Positions 8,995 to 18,285 of a stretch of DNA of 64,000 nt are shown one piece after another (position 1 is the first letter of the stretch; every line of letters starts with the position of its first letter). Made by a program: the position numbers and the translations under genes. The notes under the pieces are model-generated. The model was not told the DNA's origin, did no database searches, and saw nothing but the letters and a program-made list of their open reading frames with translations. This stretch comes from Flavobacterium ajazii (lineage in GTDB: Bacteria; Bacteroidota; Bacteroidia; Flavobacteriales; Flavobacteriaceae), in assembly GCF_010614725.1 (NCBI RefSeq), contig NZ_JAAEHL010000007.1, forward strand, positions 1-64,000, in the 5' to 3' direction.

Positions 8995-11349
8995 ATGACA
9001 ATGACAAAAAACATTTTTATCCTTGCTTTTTCATTTTTTGCATTTATTGGAAATTGCCAAAAACTGAAGTTAGAAGAAATAATGAAAGGCGAGTCTTTTA
9101 TTGGAAATCAACCGACTAACGGACGCTGGTCTTTGGACGGAAAAAAAGTTTATTTTGAATGGAATCCAAAAGATGAATTAGGTACCAGTACTTATTTTTG
9201 GCAAAAAGGGATGACTAAACCGGAAGTTGTTGCTCCAAAAGAAGCTGCATTTTCTCAACTGGATTTTAAAACAAAACCAGGATCAGATATAGTTTATTAT
9301 TTAGAAAAAGGAAGTTTGTATTCGTATTCGATTCAGTCAAAAACAGTAAAAAAACTGATTCAGCAATCTGTTGCATTAAGTAATTTAGAACTAGGCAGTC
9401 AATCCGGAATTTTGTTTTTTGAACAAAACGATAATATTTTCAAGTATAACACTAAAGAAGGAACGGTTTTACAAATCACCAATTTTACTAAAGGAACTAA
9501 AAAGGAAACAAAACCGGAAAAAGAAACTTTTTTGAATACACAGCAAAAAGAGTTATTCCAGTTTATCAGAGACAAAGAAGCTAAGAAACAATGGAATCTT
9601 GCCAAAACTAAGGCATTAAAGTCTGATTTTGCCAAAGAATATTTTTACGGAAAAGATGATTTTTATAATTTAAAAGTGAATCCAAACGGAAATTTTACCA
9701 CTTTTATGTTAGTAGAAAATACTGAAGCCAAAAAAGAAAAAATGGAGGTTTTTATTACGGCAGATGGTTATAATCAAAGTCCTGACACTAAGGAAAAAGT
9801 CTCTGTTAATAATTTTGTAAAAACGAAATTCGGAATTTATTCTGTTGCAAAAGATTCGGTTTATTATGTAAACTTTTCAACGTTAAGCCATATTCAGGAC
9901 ACTCCGAAATATTATGAGCAATATGATAATCTGAAAAACAAAACTAAAGAAGATAAACTAATTGTAGCGCTTGCACCTGTTTATAATGTAAATGGTTCAT
10001 TGGCTATTGTTGAAATCAGAAGTCAGGACAATAAAGACAGATGGCTGGTAAATTTAAATCTTGACAAAGGGACTTTTGAGGAAATTGAATACCAGCATGA
10101 CGAAGCGTGGATTGGAGGTCCTGGAATTCCATCGTATTCATTTGATTCCGGTAATTTAGGCTTTTTAGCAGATAATGAAACTATTTATTTTCAGTCTGAG
10201 GCTACCGGATACTCGCACTTGTATACCTATAACATAAAGACAAAAAAGAAAACTCAGTTAACCAAAGGAAACTGGGAAGTTCGTGATTTGACTTTATCTA
10301 AGGATAAAAAAGTATTTTATTTGAGTACAAATACAACGCATCCGGGAAACAGAAACTTCTATAAATTAGTCGCTGCAGATGGTGTTTTACAGCCTATTTT
10401 AACCAAAGACGGTGCGTATGAAGTAGTACTTTCTCCAGACGAAAAATCACTTTTAGTCCGCTACTCATATAAAAATATTCCCTGGGATTTTTATGTGGCC
10501 GAAAATAAAAAGAACACATCTTTACAGCAAATCTCATCGTCAGTTTCAGAAGATTTTAAAAAATACCAGTGGAGAGAACCTGAAGTAATTACATTTAAAG
10601 CACAGGACGGAACTCCGGTAAACGCAAGATTATATACACCTGCTGCAGAAGTTAAAAACAAAGCCGCAATAATTTTTGTTCACGGTGCAGGTTATCTTCA
10701 AAATGCACATAATTTCTGGAGCAATTATTACAGAGAATACATGTTCCATAATCTGTTAACCGATTTGGGTTACACTGTTTTAGATATTGATTATAGAGGG
10801 AGTGATGGTTACGGCCGTGATTTCAGAACCGGAATTTACCGTTTTATGGGCGGAAAAGATTTATCTGATCATTTAGACGGAAAAAAAGTATTAGTTGAGA
10901 AATATGGTATCGATACCAACAGAGTTGGAATTTATGGAGGTTCTTATGGCGGTTTTATTACTTTGATGGGAATGCTGACTACTCCGGGCGAATTTACTTC
11001 GGGAGCTGCATTACGATCTGTTACAGACTGGGCACATTACAATCATGGCTATACAGGGAATATTTTAAATTTTCCTGAAACAGATCCGGAAGCTTACAAA
11101 AAGAGCTCACCAATTTATTTTGCAGATAACTTAAAAGGTAATTTGGTAATACTACACGGAATGGTTGATGACAATGTAGAATATAAAGATATTGTACGTT
11201 TGTCTCAGCGTTTTATTGAATTAGAGAAAAAGAATTGGAGTCTGGCTTCTTTCCCTGTTGAATCCCATGGCTTTAAAGAAACCTATTCCTGGATTGATGA
11301 ATACAGCCGAATCTTAAATCTATTCAATTCGACACTTCTAAAACAATAA
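8995..11349 (+). CDS. Secreted S9 family (prolyl oligopeptidase/DPP IV-like) serine peptidase
   Basis: A 784-residue protein with a hydrophobic signal (MTKNIFILAFSFFAFIGNC, possibly a lipoprotein signal), an N-terminal beta-propeller region (about 30-520) and a C-terminal alpha/beta hydrolase domain. The catalytic serine is S650 in GGSYGG, the aspartate D725 or D726 in GMVDDNV, and the histidine H758 in ESHGF, the usual order for family S9. It probably cleaves dipeptides after proline or alanine from peptides in the periplasm or at the cell surface. ATG codons at 8995 and 9001 are both possible starts. Confidence 0.92.
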   Translation: MTMTKNIFILAFSFFAFIGNCQKLKLEEIMKGESFIGNQPTNGRWSLDGKKVYFEWNPKDELGTSTYFWQKGMTKPEVVAPKEAAFSQLDFKTKPGSDIVYYLEKGSLYSYSIQSKTVKKLIQQSVALSNLELGSQSGILFFEQNDNIFKYNTKEGTVLQITNFTKGTKKETKPEKETFLNTQQKELFQFIRDKEAKKQWNLAKTKALKSDFAKEYFYGKDDFYNLKVNPNGNFTTFMLVENTEAKKEKMEVFITADGYNQSPDTKEKVSVNNFVKTKFGIYSVAKDSVYYVNFSTLSHIQDTPKYYEQYDNLKNKTKEDKLIVALAPVYNVNGSLAIVEIRSQDNKDRWLVNLNLDKGTFEEIEYQHDEAWIGGPGIPSYSFDSGNLGFLADNETIYFQSEATGYSHLYTYNIKTKKKTQLTKGNWEVRDLTLSKDKKVFYLSTNTTHPGNRNFYKLVAADGVLQPILTKDGAYEVVLSPDEKSLLVRYSYKNIPWDFYVAENKKNTSLQQISSSVSEDFKKYQWREPEVITFKAQDGTPVNARLYTPAAEVKNKAAIIFVHGAGYLQNAHNFWSNYYREYMFHNLLTDLGYTVLDIDYRGSDGYGRDFRTGIYRFMGGKDLSDHLDGKKVLVEKYGIDTNRVGIYGGSYGGFITLMGMLTTPGEFTSGAALRSVTDWAHYNHGYTGNILNFPETDPEAYKKSSPIYFADNLKGNLVILHGMVDDNVEYKDIVRLSQRFIELEKKNWSLASFPVESHGFKETYSWIDEYSRILNLFNSTLLKQ

Positions 11350-11416
11350 TTTTTTAGTTGATGAGTATTAGCTTTTACACCAAAAACATTAACTATAAAC
11401 TATCAACAAATAAACA

Positions 11417-11448
11417 TTTGTTTGCTCTTTTAAATAGTTTTAAATTTG
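11417..11448 (+). promoter_or_regulatory. Bacteroidota-type promoter of purC
   Basis: TTTG at 11417-11420, a 20-base spacer, then TAAATTTG at 11441-11448. This matches the flavobacterial consensus well, and the purC ATG follows 34 bases later. Confidence 0.65.
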
Positions 11449-11482
11449 CATTCATAAAAAAACAACACAACTATAAAGGACA

Positions 11483-12436
11483 ATGAGCAATACAATCACA
11501 ACCACAAATTTTAATTTCCCGAATCAGAAATCAGTTTACCGCGGAAAAGTTAGAGAAGTTTACAACATCAATGATGAGCTTTTAGTAATGGTAGCAACCG
11601 ACAGACTTTCGGCTTTTGATGTGGTTTTGCCAAAAGGAATTCCGTACAAAGGACAAATCCTGAACCAGATTGCAACAAAATTTATGGAACTGACAGAAGA
11701 TATCGTTCCAAACTGGCTGATTGCAACTCCGGATCCTAACGTTGCTGTTGGACATTTATGTGAACCTTTTAAAGTCGAAATGGTAATCCGTGGCTATCTT
11801 TCAGGACACGCTGCCCGTGAATATGCTGCCGGAAGAAAACAAATCTGCGGAGTAACTATGGCTGAGGGTTTAAAAGAAAATGATAAATTTCCGGAACCAA
11901 TTATCACCCCAACTACAAAAGCAGATAATGGTTCTCATGATGAAGATATTTCTCGTGAAGACATTCTTGCGAAAGGAATCGTTTCTGAAGAAGATTATTT
12001 AGTTTTAGAAAAATATACCAAAGCTTTATTTGAAAGAGGAACTGAAATCGCTGCAAAACGCGGATTGATTTTAGTAGATACAAAATACGAATTCGGTAAA
12101 ACGAAAGACGGTGTTATTGTTTTAATTGACGAAATTCATACTCCAGATTCTTCCCGTTATTTTTATGCTGATGGATATCAGGAAAGACAAGATAAAGGAG
12201 AAGAACAAAAACAATTATCAAAAGAGTTTGTACGTCGCTGGTTAATCGAAAACGGCTTTCAGGGTCAGGAAGGACAGCAGATTCCTGAAATGACGGATGC
12301 TTATATCGAATCAGTTTCTGAAAGATATATCGAATTATACGAGAATATTTTAGGAGAAAAATTCGTTAAAGCGGATATTGACAATATTGATCAACGTATT
12401 GATAAAAACGTATTAGAATACCTTTCTTCTAAATAG
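11483..12436 (+). CDS. purC: Phosphoribosylaminoimidazole-succinocarboxamide synthase (SAICAR synthetase)
   Basis: A 317-residue enzyme of purine biosynthesis that joins CAIR and aspartate using ATP. Visible signatures include [11 protein letters not shown] near the N-terminus, [20 protein letters not shown], the [14 protein letters not shown] segment, [15 protein letters not shown] and LVDTKYEFG. The length matches the longer form found in Bacteroidota and fungi rather than the roughly 240-residue E. coli enzyme. The mannanase gene follows after 32 bases on the same strand, so the two may share a transcript. Confidence 0.97.
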   Translation: MSNTITTTNFNFPNQKSVYRGKVREVYNINDELLVMVATDRLSAFDVVLPKGIPYKGQILNQIATKFMELTEDIVPNWLIATPDPNVAVGHLCEPFKVEMVIRGYLSGHAAREYAAGRKQICGVTMAEGLKENDKFPEPIITPTTKADNGSHDEDISREDILAKGIVSEEDYLVLEKYTKALFERGTEIAAKRGLILVDTKYEFGKTKDGVIVLIDEIHTPDSSRYFYADGYQERQDKGEEQKQLSKEFVRRWLIENGFQGQEGQQIPEMTDAYIESVSERYIELYENILGEKFVKADIDNIDQRIDKNVLEYLSSK

Positions 12437-12468
12437 TACTTTTCGGGTTTAAACTAACTATTTAAACC

Positions 12469-13608
12469 ATGAATTTTATAACTAATAAAAAATGTGCCCT
12501 ATTGTTCTTATTTATGACAGCAGGGCATTTTCTTTTTGCGCAGATTGACAAAAAGGCGACAAAAGAAACCAAAAACCTATATCAAAATCTCAAAACCATT
12601 TCAAAAGAACATATCCTTTTTGGTCATCAGCATGCGCTCGAATATGGGCATGGCTGGAGTAATGAATCCAATAGATCTGATGTTGAATCGGTCACAGGTT
12701 CGCATCCTGCTGTTGTTGGAATTGATTTCAGTGATTTTTCAGGACAGTCAAAAGAGAGAATTGAAAAAACGAAAGAGGTTTTAAGAAAAAACGTTATTGA
12801 CACTTATGAACGTGGCGGAATTACAACTGTTGCCTGGCACTTTAATAACCCAGCATCTGAAGGAGGTTTTTACTGGAAAGACGGAATCTCGACTGCTTCA
12901 ATGTCTTTAATTAAGCCGGGAGGTTCTCATCACGAAGAATATAAAGAAATTTTAAAAACAATTGCTGATTTTGCCCATTCTGTAAAAGCAAAAGACGGTA
13001 AACTTGCTCCCATGATTTTTAGACCTTACCATGAATTTGACGGAGATTGGTTCTGGTGGGGGAAAAAATATACTTCCCGTGAAGATTTTATAGCTGTCTG
13101 GCAATTTACAATTTCGTATTTAAGAGATACTTTGGGAGTTCATAATTTTATTTATGCTTTTTCACCGGATAACCGATTTAATTCTGAAGAAGAATATTTG
13201 GAACGATATCCGGGAGACGATTTTGTAGATTTGTTTGGAATGGATGATTATGGTGATTTTGGGCGTGATGGTAAATATGATCTGGAAGCAGCGAAAAGGA
13301 AATTAAAAATAATTTCAGACATCGCAATCAAAAAGAATAAATTAGCCGCTTTTACCGAAACAGGCCTAGAATCGGTTCCGAATGCAACATGGTGGACCGA
13401 AACTTTATTAAAAACATTACAATCAGAGAAATTAGAACTGGCTTATGTTTTGGTCTGGCGAAACGACACTACAAGTCCGACACATTTTTATGCTCCGTTT
13501 CCCGGACAAGTAAGTGTCCCGGATTTTATAAAGTTCTATGAAAATCCTTATACTTTATTTGAGAAGGATTTAAAAAATGTCTATCAGAAGAATTTCAAAT
13601 TAAGATGA
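12469..13608 (+). CDS. Secreted glycoside hydrolase family 26 (beta-mannanase)
   Basis: A 379-residue protein with a signal peptide ending in AGHFLFAQ and a single GH26 (beta/alpha)8 domain. The acid/base catalyst is E189 in RPYHEFDGDWFWWG and the nucleophile is E297 in AFTETGLES, in the expected places for clan GH-A. Family members hydrolyse beta-1,4-mannan or related glucans. There is no T9SS C-terminal domain and no carbohydrate-binding module; it probably stays in the periplasm. It is not embedded in a polysaccharide utilisation locus, which is unusual for such an enzyme in this phylum. Confidence 0.92.
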   Translation: MNFITNKKCALLFLFMTAGHFLFAQIDKKATKETKNLYQNLKTISKEHILFGHQHALEYGHGWSNESNRSDVESVTGSHPAVVGIDFSDFSGQSKERIEKTKEVLRKNVIDTYERGGITTVAWHFNNPASEGGFYWKDGISTASMSLIKPGGSHHEEYKEILKTIADFAHSVKAKDGKLAPMIFRPYHEFDGDWFWWGKKYTSREDFIAVWQFTISYLRDTLGVHNFIYAFSPDNRFNSEEEYLERYPGDDFVDLFGMDDYGDFGRDGKYDLEAAKRKLKIISDIAIKKNKLAAFTETGLESVPNATWWTETLLKTLQSEKLELAYVLVWRNDTTSPTHFYAPFPGQVSVPDFIKFYENPYTLFEKDLKNVYQKNFKLR

Positions 13609-13669
13609 ATTTTAGCCACAGATTAAATCAATTAAACAATAATTTTTGAATCTAATCTGTGGCTAAAAA
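13609..13669. terminator. Bidirectional terminator-like inverted repeat
   Basis: TTTTAGCCACAGATTA at the left and TAATCTGTGGCTAAAA at the right form a long stem around a loop of about 28 bases. It sits between the convergent mannanase and SRPBCC genes, so it could stop transcription from both sides. The AGCCACAGATTA word resembles common intergenic repeats of flavobacteria. Confidence 0.6.
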
Positions 13670-13670
13670 T

Positions 13671-14210
13671 TTAGTTTTCCATTTTTACCTTCAAATTTTC
13701 CAGTCCTTTTTGTAAATCGTTGCCAATAATCTGATCCATTTTCATGACAGGCAGCATCATATTCATTGGGTATGGCATAACGCCACTTATCCCCCATTTT
13801 ACCTTCGTCTGATTTTCGGAAACAGTTTCTGTAGTCATAAAACCAACAGCAGTATCTTCCATTGGTTTCTTAAAACGCAATGCAAAATCCAGACGTTTCC
13901 CTTCAGTAATTTTTGTTATTTCCTGTTCTCCTTCGCCTACATCTCGAACATCGCTTTCCCATGCAGAGATGGATCCAACAGTTCCGTCAGTTCCTTTATA
14001 AGTAGTCTTCATTTTAGGGTCAATATTAGCCCAAACGCTAAATTCGTTCTGATTTTTTAAATATCTGACATAATTAAAAATCGAATCAGCTGGTTTATTA
14101 ATGGTTATTTCTCTTGTTACAGCATATTCTCTTGGCATAAAATAAGCTGCAATTAATACTACAGAAATAATTAAAATCAGGATAACTAAAACTCTTTTGA
14201 TGAATAACAT
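13671..14210 (-). CDS. Membrane-anchored SRPBCC (polyketide-cyclase-like) protein
   Basis: 179 residues: one N-terminal transmembrane helix (about 4-24) followed by a START/SRPBCC-type fold (about 30-175), with the typical start EYAVTREITINKPADSIFNYVRYL. These domains bind hydrophobic ligands, but the ligand is unknown. It is monocistronic, convergent with the mannanase gene. Confidence 0.82.
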   Translation of the reverse strand: MLFIKRVLVILILIISVVLIAAYFMPREYAVTREITINKPADSIFNYVRYLKNQNEFSVWANIDPKMKTTYKGTDGTVGSISAWESDVRDVGEGEQEITKITEGKRLDFALRFKKPMEDTAVGFMTTETVSENQTKVKWGISGVMPYPMNMMLPVMKMDQIIGNDLQKGLENLKVKMEN

Positions 14211-14528
14211 AAGCTGTGATTTAAGTAGTTAGTAAAGATTTTTGTTAGTTAAAGTTAAAAAAAGAACAATTAGGATTTACACGATTTCATTTTTTTATAA
14301 GATTTTTTACATTTTTTTGATTTAATCTGTAACATATCGACTTATTCGGCGTCTATATAGAAACAAGTAATTTAACATTTTTGAAAAGCTTGCGAGGGAA
14401 TTTATTAAATGAATGTTAAGAATTAGTTAAAACATAGTACCTTGTAATACATAATACAAAAATTAGATTACCTTTACATCAGAATTAAAAAATCATCATC
14501 ATTAATCAATCAACAAACAACAATCGTT
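14211..14528. other. Intergenic region between divergent SRPBCC and ankyrin genes
   Basis: 318 AT-rich bases that must hold both promoters. A weak plus-strand candidate is CTTG at 14441 with TACCTTTA at 14469, but the spacing of 24 is long. I see no further repeat, RNA or open reading frame. Confidence 0.5.
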
Positions 14529-14912
14529 ATGAAAAAATCAATCGTTTACCTAGGAGTAGCTTTAGTAGCTTTTACAAATGTTTCTTTAGCTTCAAATTTC
14601 AAGTCTTTAAATGAAGACAAAAAAGTTATAGTTGCACCTTATGATGCATCACCACTAAATGTCGCAATTTTAAAAGGTGACATTCAAAGCGTTTTAAAAT
14701 TTATTGAATACGGGGCTGACGTTAATGAAAAAAGTGAGGAAATGACTCCTTTAATGACAGCTGCACGCTACAATAAAGTTGAAATCCTTAAAATTTTATT
14801 GGCACAGGGGGCAAAACCGGGTATTAAAAATGAAAAAGGATTTACTGCTTTGAAATATGCACAATTATCTAATGCAGCAGAAGCAGTTTCCATTTTAAAA
14901 GATTTGAAATAA
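14529..14912 (+). CDS. Secreted ankyrin-repeat protein
   Basis: 127 residues with a signal peptide (MKKSIVYLGVALVAFTNVSLAS) and two to three ankyrin repeats between about residues 40 and 127, visible as SPLNVAILKGDIQSVLKFIE, then TPLMTAARYNKVEILKILLA, then FTALKYAQLSNAAEAVSILK. It is probably a periplasmic protein-binding module; the partner is unknown. A strong terminator follows. Confidence 0.85.
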   Translation: MKKSIVYLGVALVAFTNVSLASNFKSLNEDKKVIVAPYDASPLNVAILKGDIQSVLKFIEYGADVNEKSEEMTPLMTAARYNKVEILKILLAQGAKPGIKNEKGFTALKYAQLSNAAEAVSILKDLK

Positions 14913-14950
14913 AAAATCGCTAAAAGTTTTAAGAGTTTTTAAGTTAGTTG

Positions 14951-14984
14951 AAACGACCTTCCTGAGCAGAAGGTCGTTTTTATT
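14951..14984 (+). terminator. Terminator of the ankyrin gene
   Basis: AAACGACCTT pairs with AAGGTCGTTT around a 9-base loop, with T-rich sequence after it. It lies 38 bases after the stop. Confidence 0.85.
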
Positions 14985-14997
14985 TTTGGTGCCTTTT

Positions 14998-15074
14998 TAG
15001 CCCCGATGGGACTGGCATCCTATTATGGCGGTGTTCGACATAAAAGATATAAGGGACAGCGGGATCAGCTCCTG
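14998..15074 (+). repeat. Dispersed structured intergenic repeat, copy 2
   Basis: It starts TAGCCCCGATGGGACTGGCA and ends AGGGACAGCGGGATCAGCTC plus C. The middle TATGGCGGTGTTCGACATA is an imperfect hairpin, flanked by TCCTATTA and TAAAAGAT. It lies between the convergent 3' ends of the ankyrin and czcA-type genes. Confidence 0.8.
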
Positions 15075-15105
15075 AAAATTAATATCCTTTATTTGATATA
15101 ATGCA

Positions 15106-15137
15106 AAAAAGCACCATTAAAAATTAATGATGCTTTT
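15106..15137 (-). terminator. Terminator of the metal efflux operon
   Basis: AAAAGCACCATTAA and TTAATGATGCTTTT form a hairpin with a mismatch near its middle. The leading run of A gives a U-tract on the minus-strand transcript. It lies about 50 bases downstream of the RND pump gene. Confidence 0.65.
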
Positions 15138-15171
15138 ATTTGAAATTAATATAACCAACAATGATATCAAC

Positions 15172-15194
15172 TTCTATTCTATTCTATTCTATTG
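15172..15194. repeat. Pentanucleotide tandem repeat at the end of the RND pump gene
   Basis: Four consecutive TTCTA units span the stop codon of the minus-strand RND gene. The stop is read in the first unit met by the ribosome, so changes in unit number downstream of it would not alter the protein. Confidence 0.75.
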
Positions 15195-18100
15195 GGGCAT
15201 GTTTTTTACGATTGAATATCCAGAACAAAATTGGAAAAACCAATAACGTTAAAACTGTTGCTGTGATTAATCCTCCAATGATTACTATCGCTAATGGTTT
15301 TTGTGACTCAGAACCAATACCGGTTGAAATTGCTGCCGGTAATAAACCTATTGAAGCCATCAAAGCTGTCATTACTACGGCTCTGGTTCTGGCTTTTACC
15401 CCCATCAAAATAGATTCTTCGAGAGAAAATTTAGCCTTCAGATTATGATGGAATTCGGATATCAGGATAACTCCATTTTGAATACAAATTCCGAGTAAAG
15501 CGATAAAACCAACTCCAGCTGAGATTCCGAAATTCATTCCGGTTAAGTGCAATGCTATGATACCACCAATTACTGCAAATGGAACATTCGCCAAAACAAG
15601 CAATGAATCTTTTATATTTCCGAATAAAATAAACAGCAGCACAAAAATCCCTATCAAACTAATTGGTACTACCTGAGCCAGACGGGCACTGGCACGGACC
15701 TGATTTTCAAATTCTCCTGTCCAGCCCGTAGTGTAACCTGCCGGCATTTTTACTTCGGCTACTTTTTCCTGTGCTTCGGCAATTGTACTTCCTAAATCAC
15801 GATCACGAACAGAGAATTTAACCCCAATAAATCGTTTGGTATTGTCTCTGTAAATAAAAGCCGGTCCTGTAACGGTTTTAATATCGCAGATTTCTTTCAA
15901 CGGAATTTTGGCACCGCTGATTGTTGGCACTTTTAACTCTGCTAAATCTTCTTCGTCTTTTCGGTATTCTTTGGAGAAACGAACCCTAACATCAAATTTC
16001 TTTTCATCTTCATACTTTTGAGTTGCTGTTTTTCCTCCAAAAGCCAATTCTAAAACAGCCTGGGCATCACTTAATGTAACACCATAAGCAGCCATTTTTT
16101 CTCTGTCCAAAATCACACTGATTTCAGGTTGGCCAACGTTTCTGAGAATTCCGACGTCTTTGATACCCGGAATATTTTTGATTTTAGCTAAAACCTCATT
16201 TGATAATTCATCCAGTTTATCCAAATCATCACCATAAATTTTCACTGCATTAGACGCTTTAAAACCTGCTACAGATTCGGCTACGTTGTCAATAACAGGC
16301 TGTGAATAATTATAGGTAATTCCCTGATGCACTTTTAATTTCTGATCCATTTCGTTAATCAGTTCATCCATATTGATTTTTCGCGTCCATTCTGATTTAG
16401 GTTTTAAATCAACCTGAAGCTGAATGAATCCAAAACCGTTTGGATCTGTTCCGTCATTGCTGCGGCCGGTTTGCGAAAGCACCTTTTTAACTTCCGGAAA
16501 AGTTTCCAGATCTTTTCTGATTAATGCGGCTGTCTGCACACTCTCAGGAAGTGACGTACTCATAGGCAATTCGGCTGTTACCCATAAAGCGCCCTCGTTC
16601 AACTGAGGTAAAAATTCGGTTCCTAAAAACGAAGCTGAAAAGAATGTTGCTGCAATAATCGAAATCGAAATGACCAAAGATTTTACTTTGTGTTTGAATG
16701 TCCAGGCAAAACCTTTCCCTACAATTCTGTCCCAAAAATTCACGAAAGGATTGTTTTTTTCTTTTACATTTTTATTTAAAAGAATATGTGATAAAACCGG
16801 TACAAGTGTCAAAGTGAAAAGCAAAGCTCCCATTAAGGCAAAACCTAATGTAAAAGCCAAAGGCGAAAACATTTTTCCTTCTACTTTCTGAAAAGAAAAT
16901 ATCGGCAATAAAGCAGTAATAATGATTAATTTAGAAAAGAAGATAGCTTTACCCATTTCTGTTCCGGTTTTCTTAATCAGGCTTCCTTTGGCAATCTTGT
17001 TGTAAGCCGTCATTCCTAATTGATGGGCACGGTGATCCAAAACCACAAACAATCCTTCAACCATTACCACCGCACCGTCAATAATAATTCCGAAATCGAC
17101 TGCCCCCAGACTCAGCAGATTGGCGCTCATTCCCATCATTTTTAGACATAAAAATGCAAACAATAAAGAAAGCGGAATCACAATCGAAACTGTAAAAGTA
17201 GTCCTCCAGTCAGCCATGAAAAGAAACACAACGCAGGTAACCAGAATAATTCCTTCAAATAAATTGTGCATTACAGTTTCTGTCGTGAAATTCATCAGAT
17301 TATCACGATCGTAAAAGGTTTCAATTTTGATATCTTTCGGCAGTACATTTTCATTTAAATCTTTGATTTTATCTTTAATTAAAGCCAAAGTTTCCTGAGC
17401 ATTTTCGCCTTTTCGCATTACGACAATCCCTTCAACAGCATCATCATTTTTACCAATACCTGTCTGACCAACTCTTGGCATTGAACTTTCGTAGACAGAA
17501 GCTACGTTTTTAACTAAAATCGGATTTCCACCCGCCTGATCCACGATAATGTTTTCAATATCTTTTCTGGATTTTAAAAGTCCGACTCCACGAACTACAA
17601 ATGCCTGTCCGTTTTTTTCGATAATATCACCCCCAACATTTAAGTTTCCTGCATCCACAGCATTGTAAACCTGAAGCGGTGTAATATTGTATTTTGCTAA
17701 TTTAACGGGATCAACTCCCACTTCATAGGTTTTTGTCTGACCTCCGAAAACATTCAAATCTGCCACACCCGGAACTGAACGAAGCTGTTTGTCGATAACC
17801 CAATTTTGATAGGTTAATAATTCACGGCTGTCACGGCTGTCACTTTTTACAATATATCGGAATATTTCTCCTGTTGGACCGTAAGGCGGCTGTACATCAG
17901 GTTCAACATCGTCTGGAAGCGTAACGTTTTTCAATAAATTATTGACCTGAAAACGTGCGAATGTATCATCTACCCCATCATCAAAAATGATTTTGATAAC
18001 CGATAATCCAAACATGGTAATACTACGTACACTTGTCTTTTTCTGAACCGAATTCATGGAAATTTCAATAGGAGAAGTAACAAAACGTTCTACTTCTTCA

Positions 18101-18282
18101 GCACTTTTTCCGTTCCATTGTGTAATAATGATAATCTGGGTATTCGTTACATCCGGAAAAGCGTCAATGGGCATGTTTTTGAAGGAAATAAATCCTGCAA
18201 CAGCCAGTAATCCCACCCAAAAAAAGGTGAATGCTTTGTTCTTAAGCGAAAAAGCAATAATATTTCGTATGAATTTGTTCAT
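15184..18282 (-). CDS. CzcA/CusA-type heavy-metal efflux RND pump
   Basis: A 1032-residue inner-membrane RND transporter with twelve predicted helices and two large periplasmic loops. The heavy-metal (HME) signature DFGIIIDGAVVMVEG in helix 4 carries the proton-relay residues D396, D402 and E409, equivalent to those in CzcA. Such pumps expel divalent cations (Co, Zn, Cd, Ni) or Cu/Ag; the DFG-D-E pattern favours divalent cations over the CusA type. It is the last gene of a TolC-adaptor-pump operon, starting 3 bases after the adaptor gene stop. Confidence 0.95.
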   Translation of the reverse strand: MNKFIRNIIAFSLKNKAFTFFWVGLLAVAGFISFKNMPIDAFPDVTNTQIIIITQWNGKSAEEVERFVTSPIEISMNSVQKKTSVRSITMFGLSVIKIIFDDGVDDTFARFQVNNLLKNVTLPDDVEPDVQPPYGPTGEIFRYIVKSDSRDSRELLTYQNWVIDKQLRSVPGVADLNVFGGQTKTYEVGVDPVKLAKYNITPLQVYNAVDAGNLNVGGDIIEKNGQAFVVRGVGLLKSRKDIENIIVDQAGGNPILVKNVASVYESSMPRVGQTGIGKNDDAVEGIVVMRKGENAQETLALIKDKIKDLNENVLPKDIKIETFYDRDNLMNFTTETVMHNLFEGIILVTCVVFLFMADWRTTFTVSIVIPLSLLFAFLCLKMMGMSANLLSLGAVDFGIIIDGAVVMVEGLFVVLDHRAHQLGMTAYNKIAKGSLIKKTGTEMGKAIFFSKLIIITALLPIFSFQKVEGKMFSPLAFTLGFALMGALLFTLTLVPVLSHILLNKNVKEKNNPFVNFWDRIVGKGFAWTFKHKVKSLVISISIIAATFFSASFLGTEFLPQLNEGALWVTAELPMSTSLPESVQTAALIRKDLETFPEVKKVLSQTGRSNDGTDPNGFGFIQLQVDLKPKSEWTRKINMDELINEMDQKLKVHQGITYNYSQPVIDNVAESVAGFKASNAVKIYGDDLDKLDELSNEVLAKIKNIPGIKDVGILRNVGQPEISVILDREKMAAYGVTLSDAQAVLELAFGGKTATQKYEDEKKFDVRVRFSKEYRKDEEDLAELKVPTISGAKIPLKEICDIKTVTGPAFIYRDNTKRFIGVKFSVRDRDLGSTIAEAQEKVAEVKMPAGYTTGWTGEFENQVRASARLAQVVPISLIGIFVLLFILFGNIKDSLLVLANVPFAVIGGIIALHLTGMNFGISAGVGFIALLGICIQNGVILISEFHHNLKAKFSLEESILMGVKARTRAVVMTALMASIGLLPAAISTGIGSESQKPLAIVIIGGLITATVLTLLVFPILFWIFNRKKHAPIE

Positions 18283-18285
18283 GTC

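Noticed and set aside
15161..15448. Plus-strand open frame over the end of the RND pump gene
   Set aside because: It is antisense to a well-supported 1032-residue transporter gene; its hydrophobic look comes from the complementary membrane helices.
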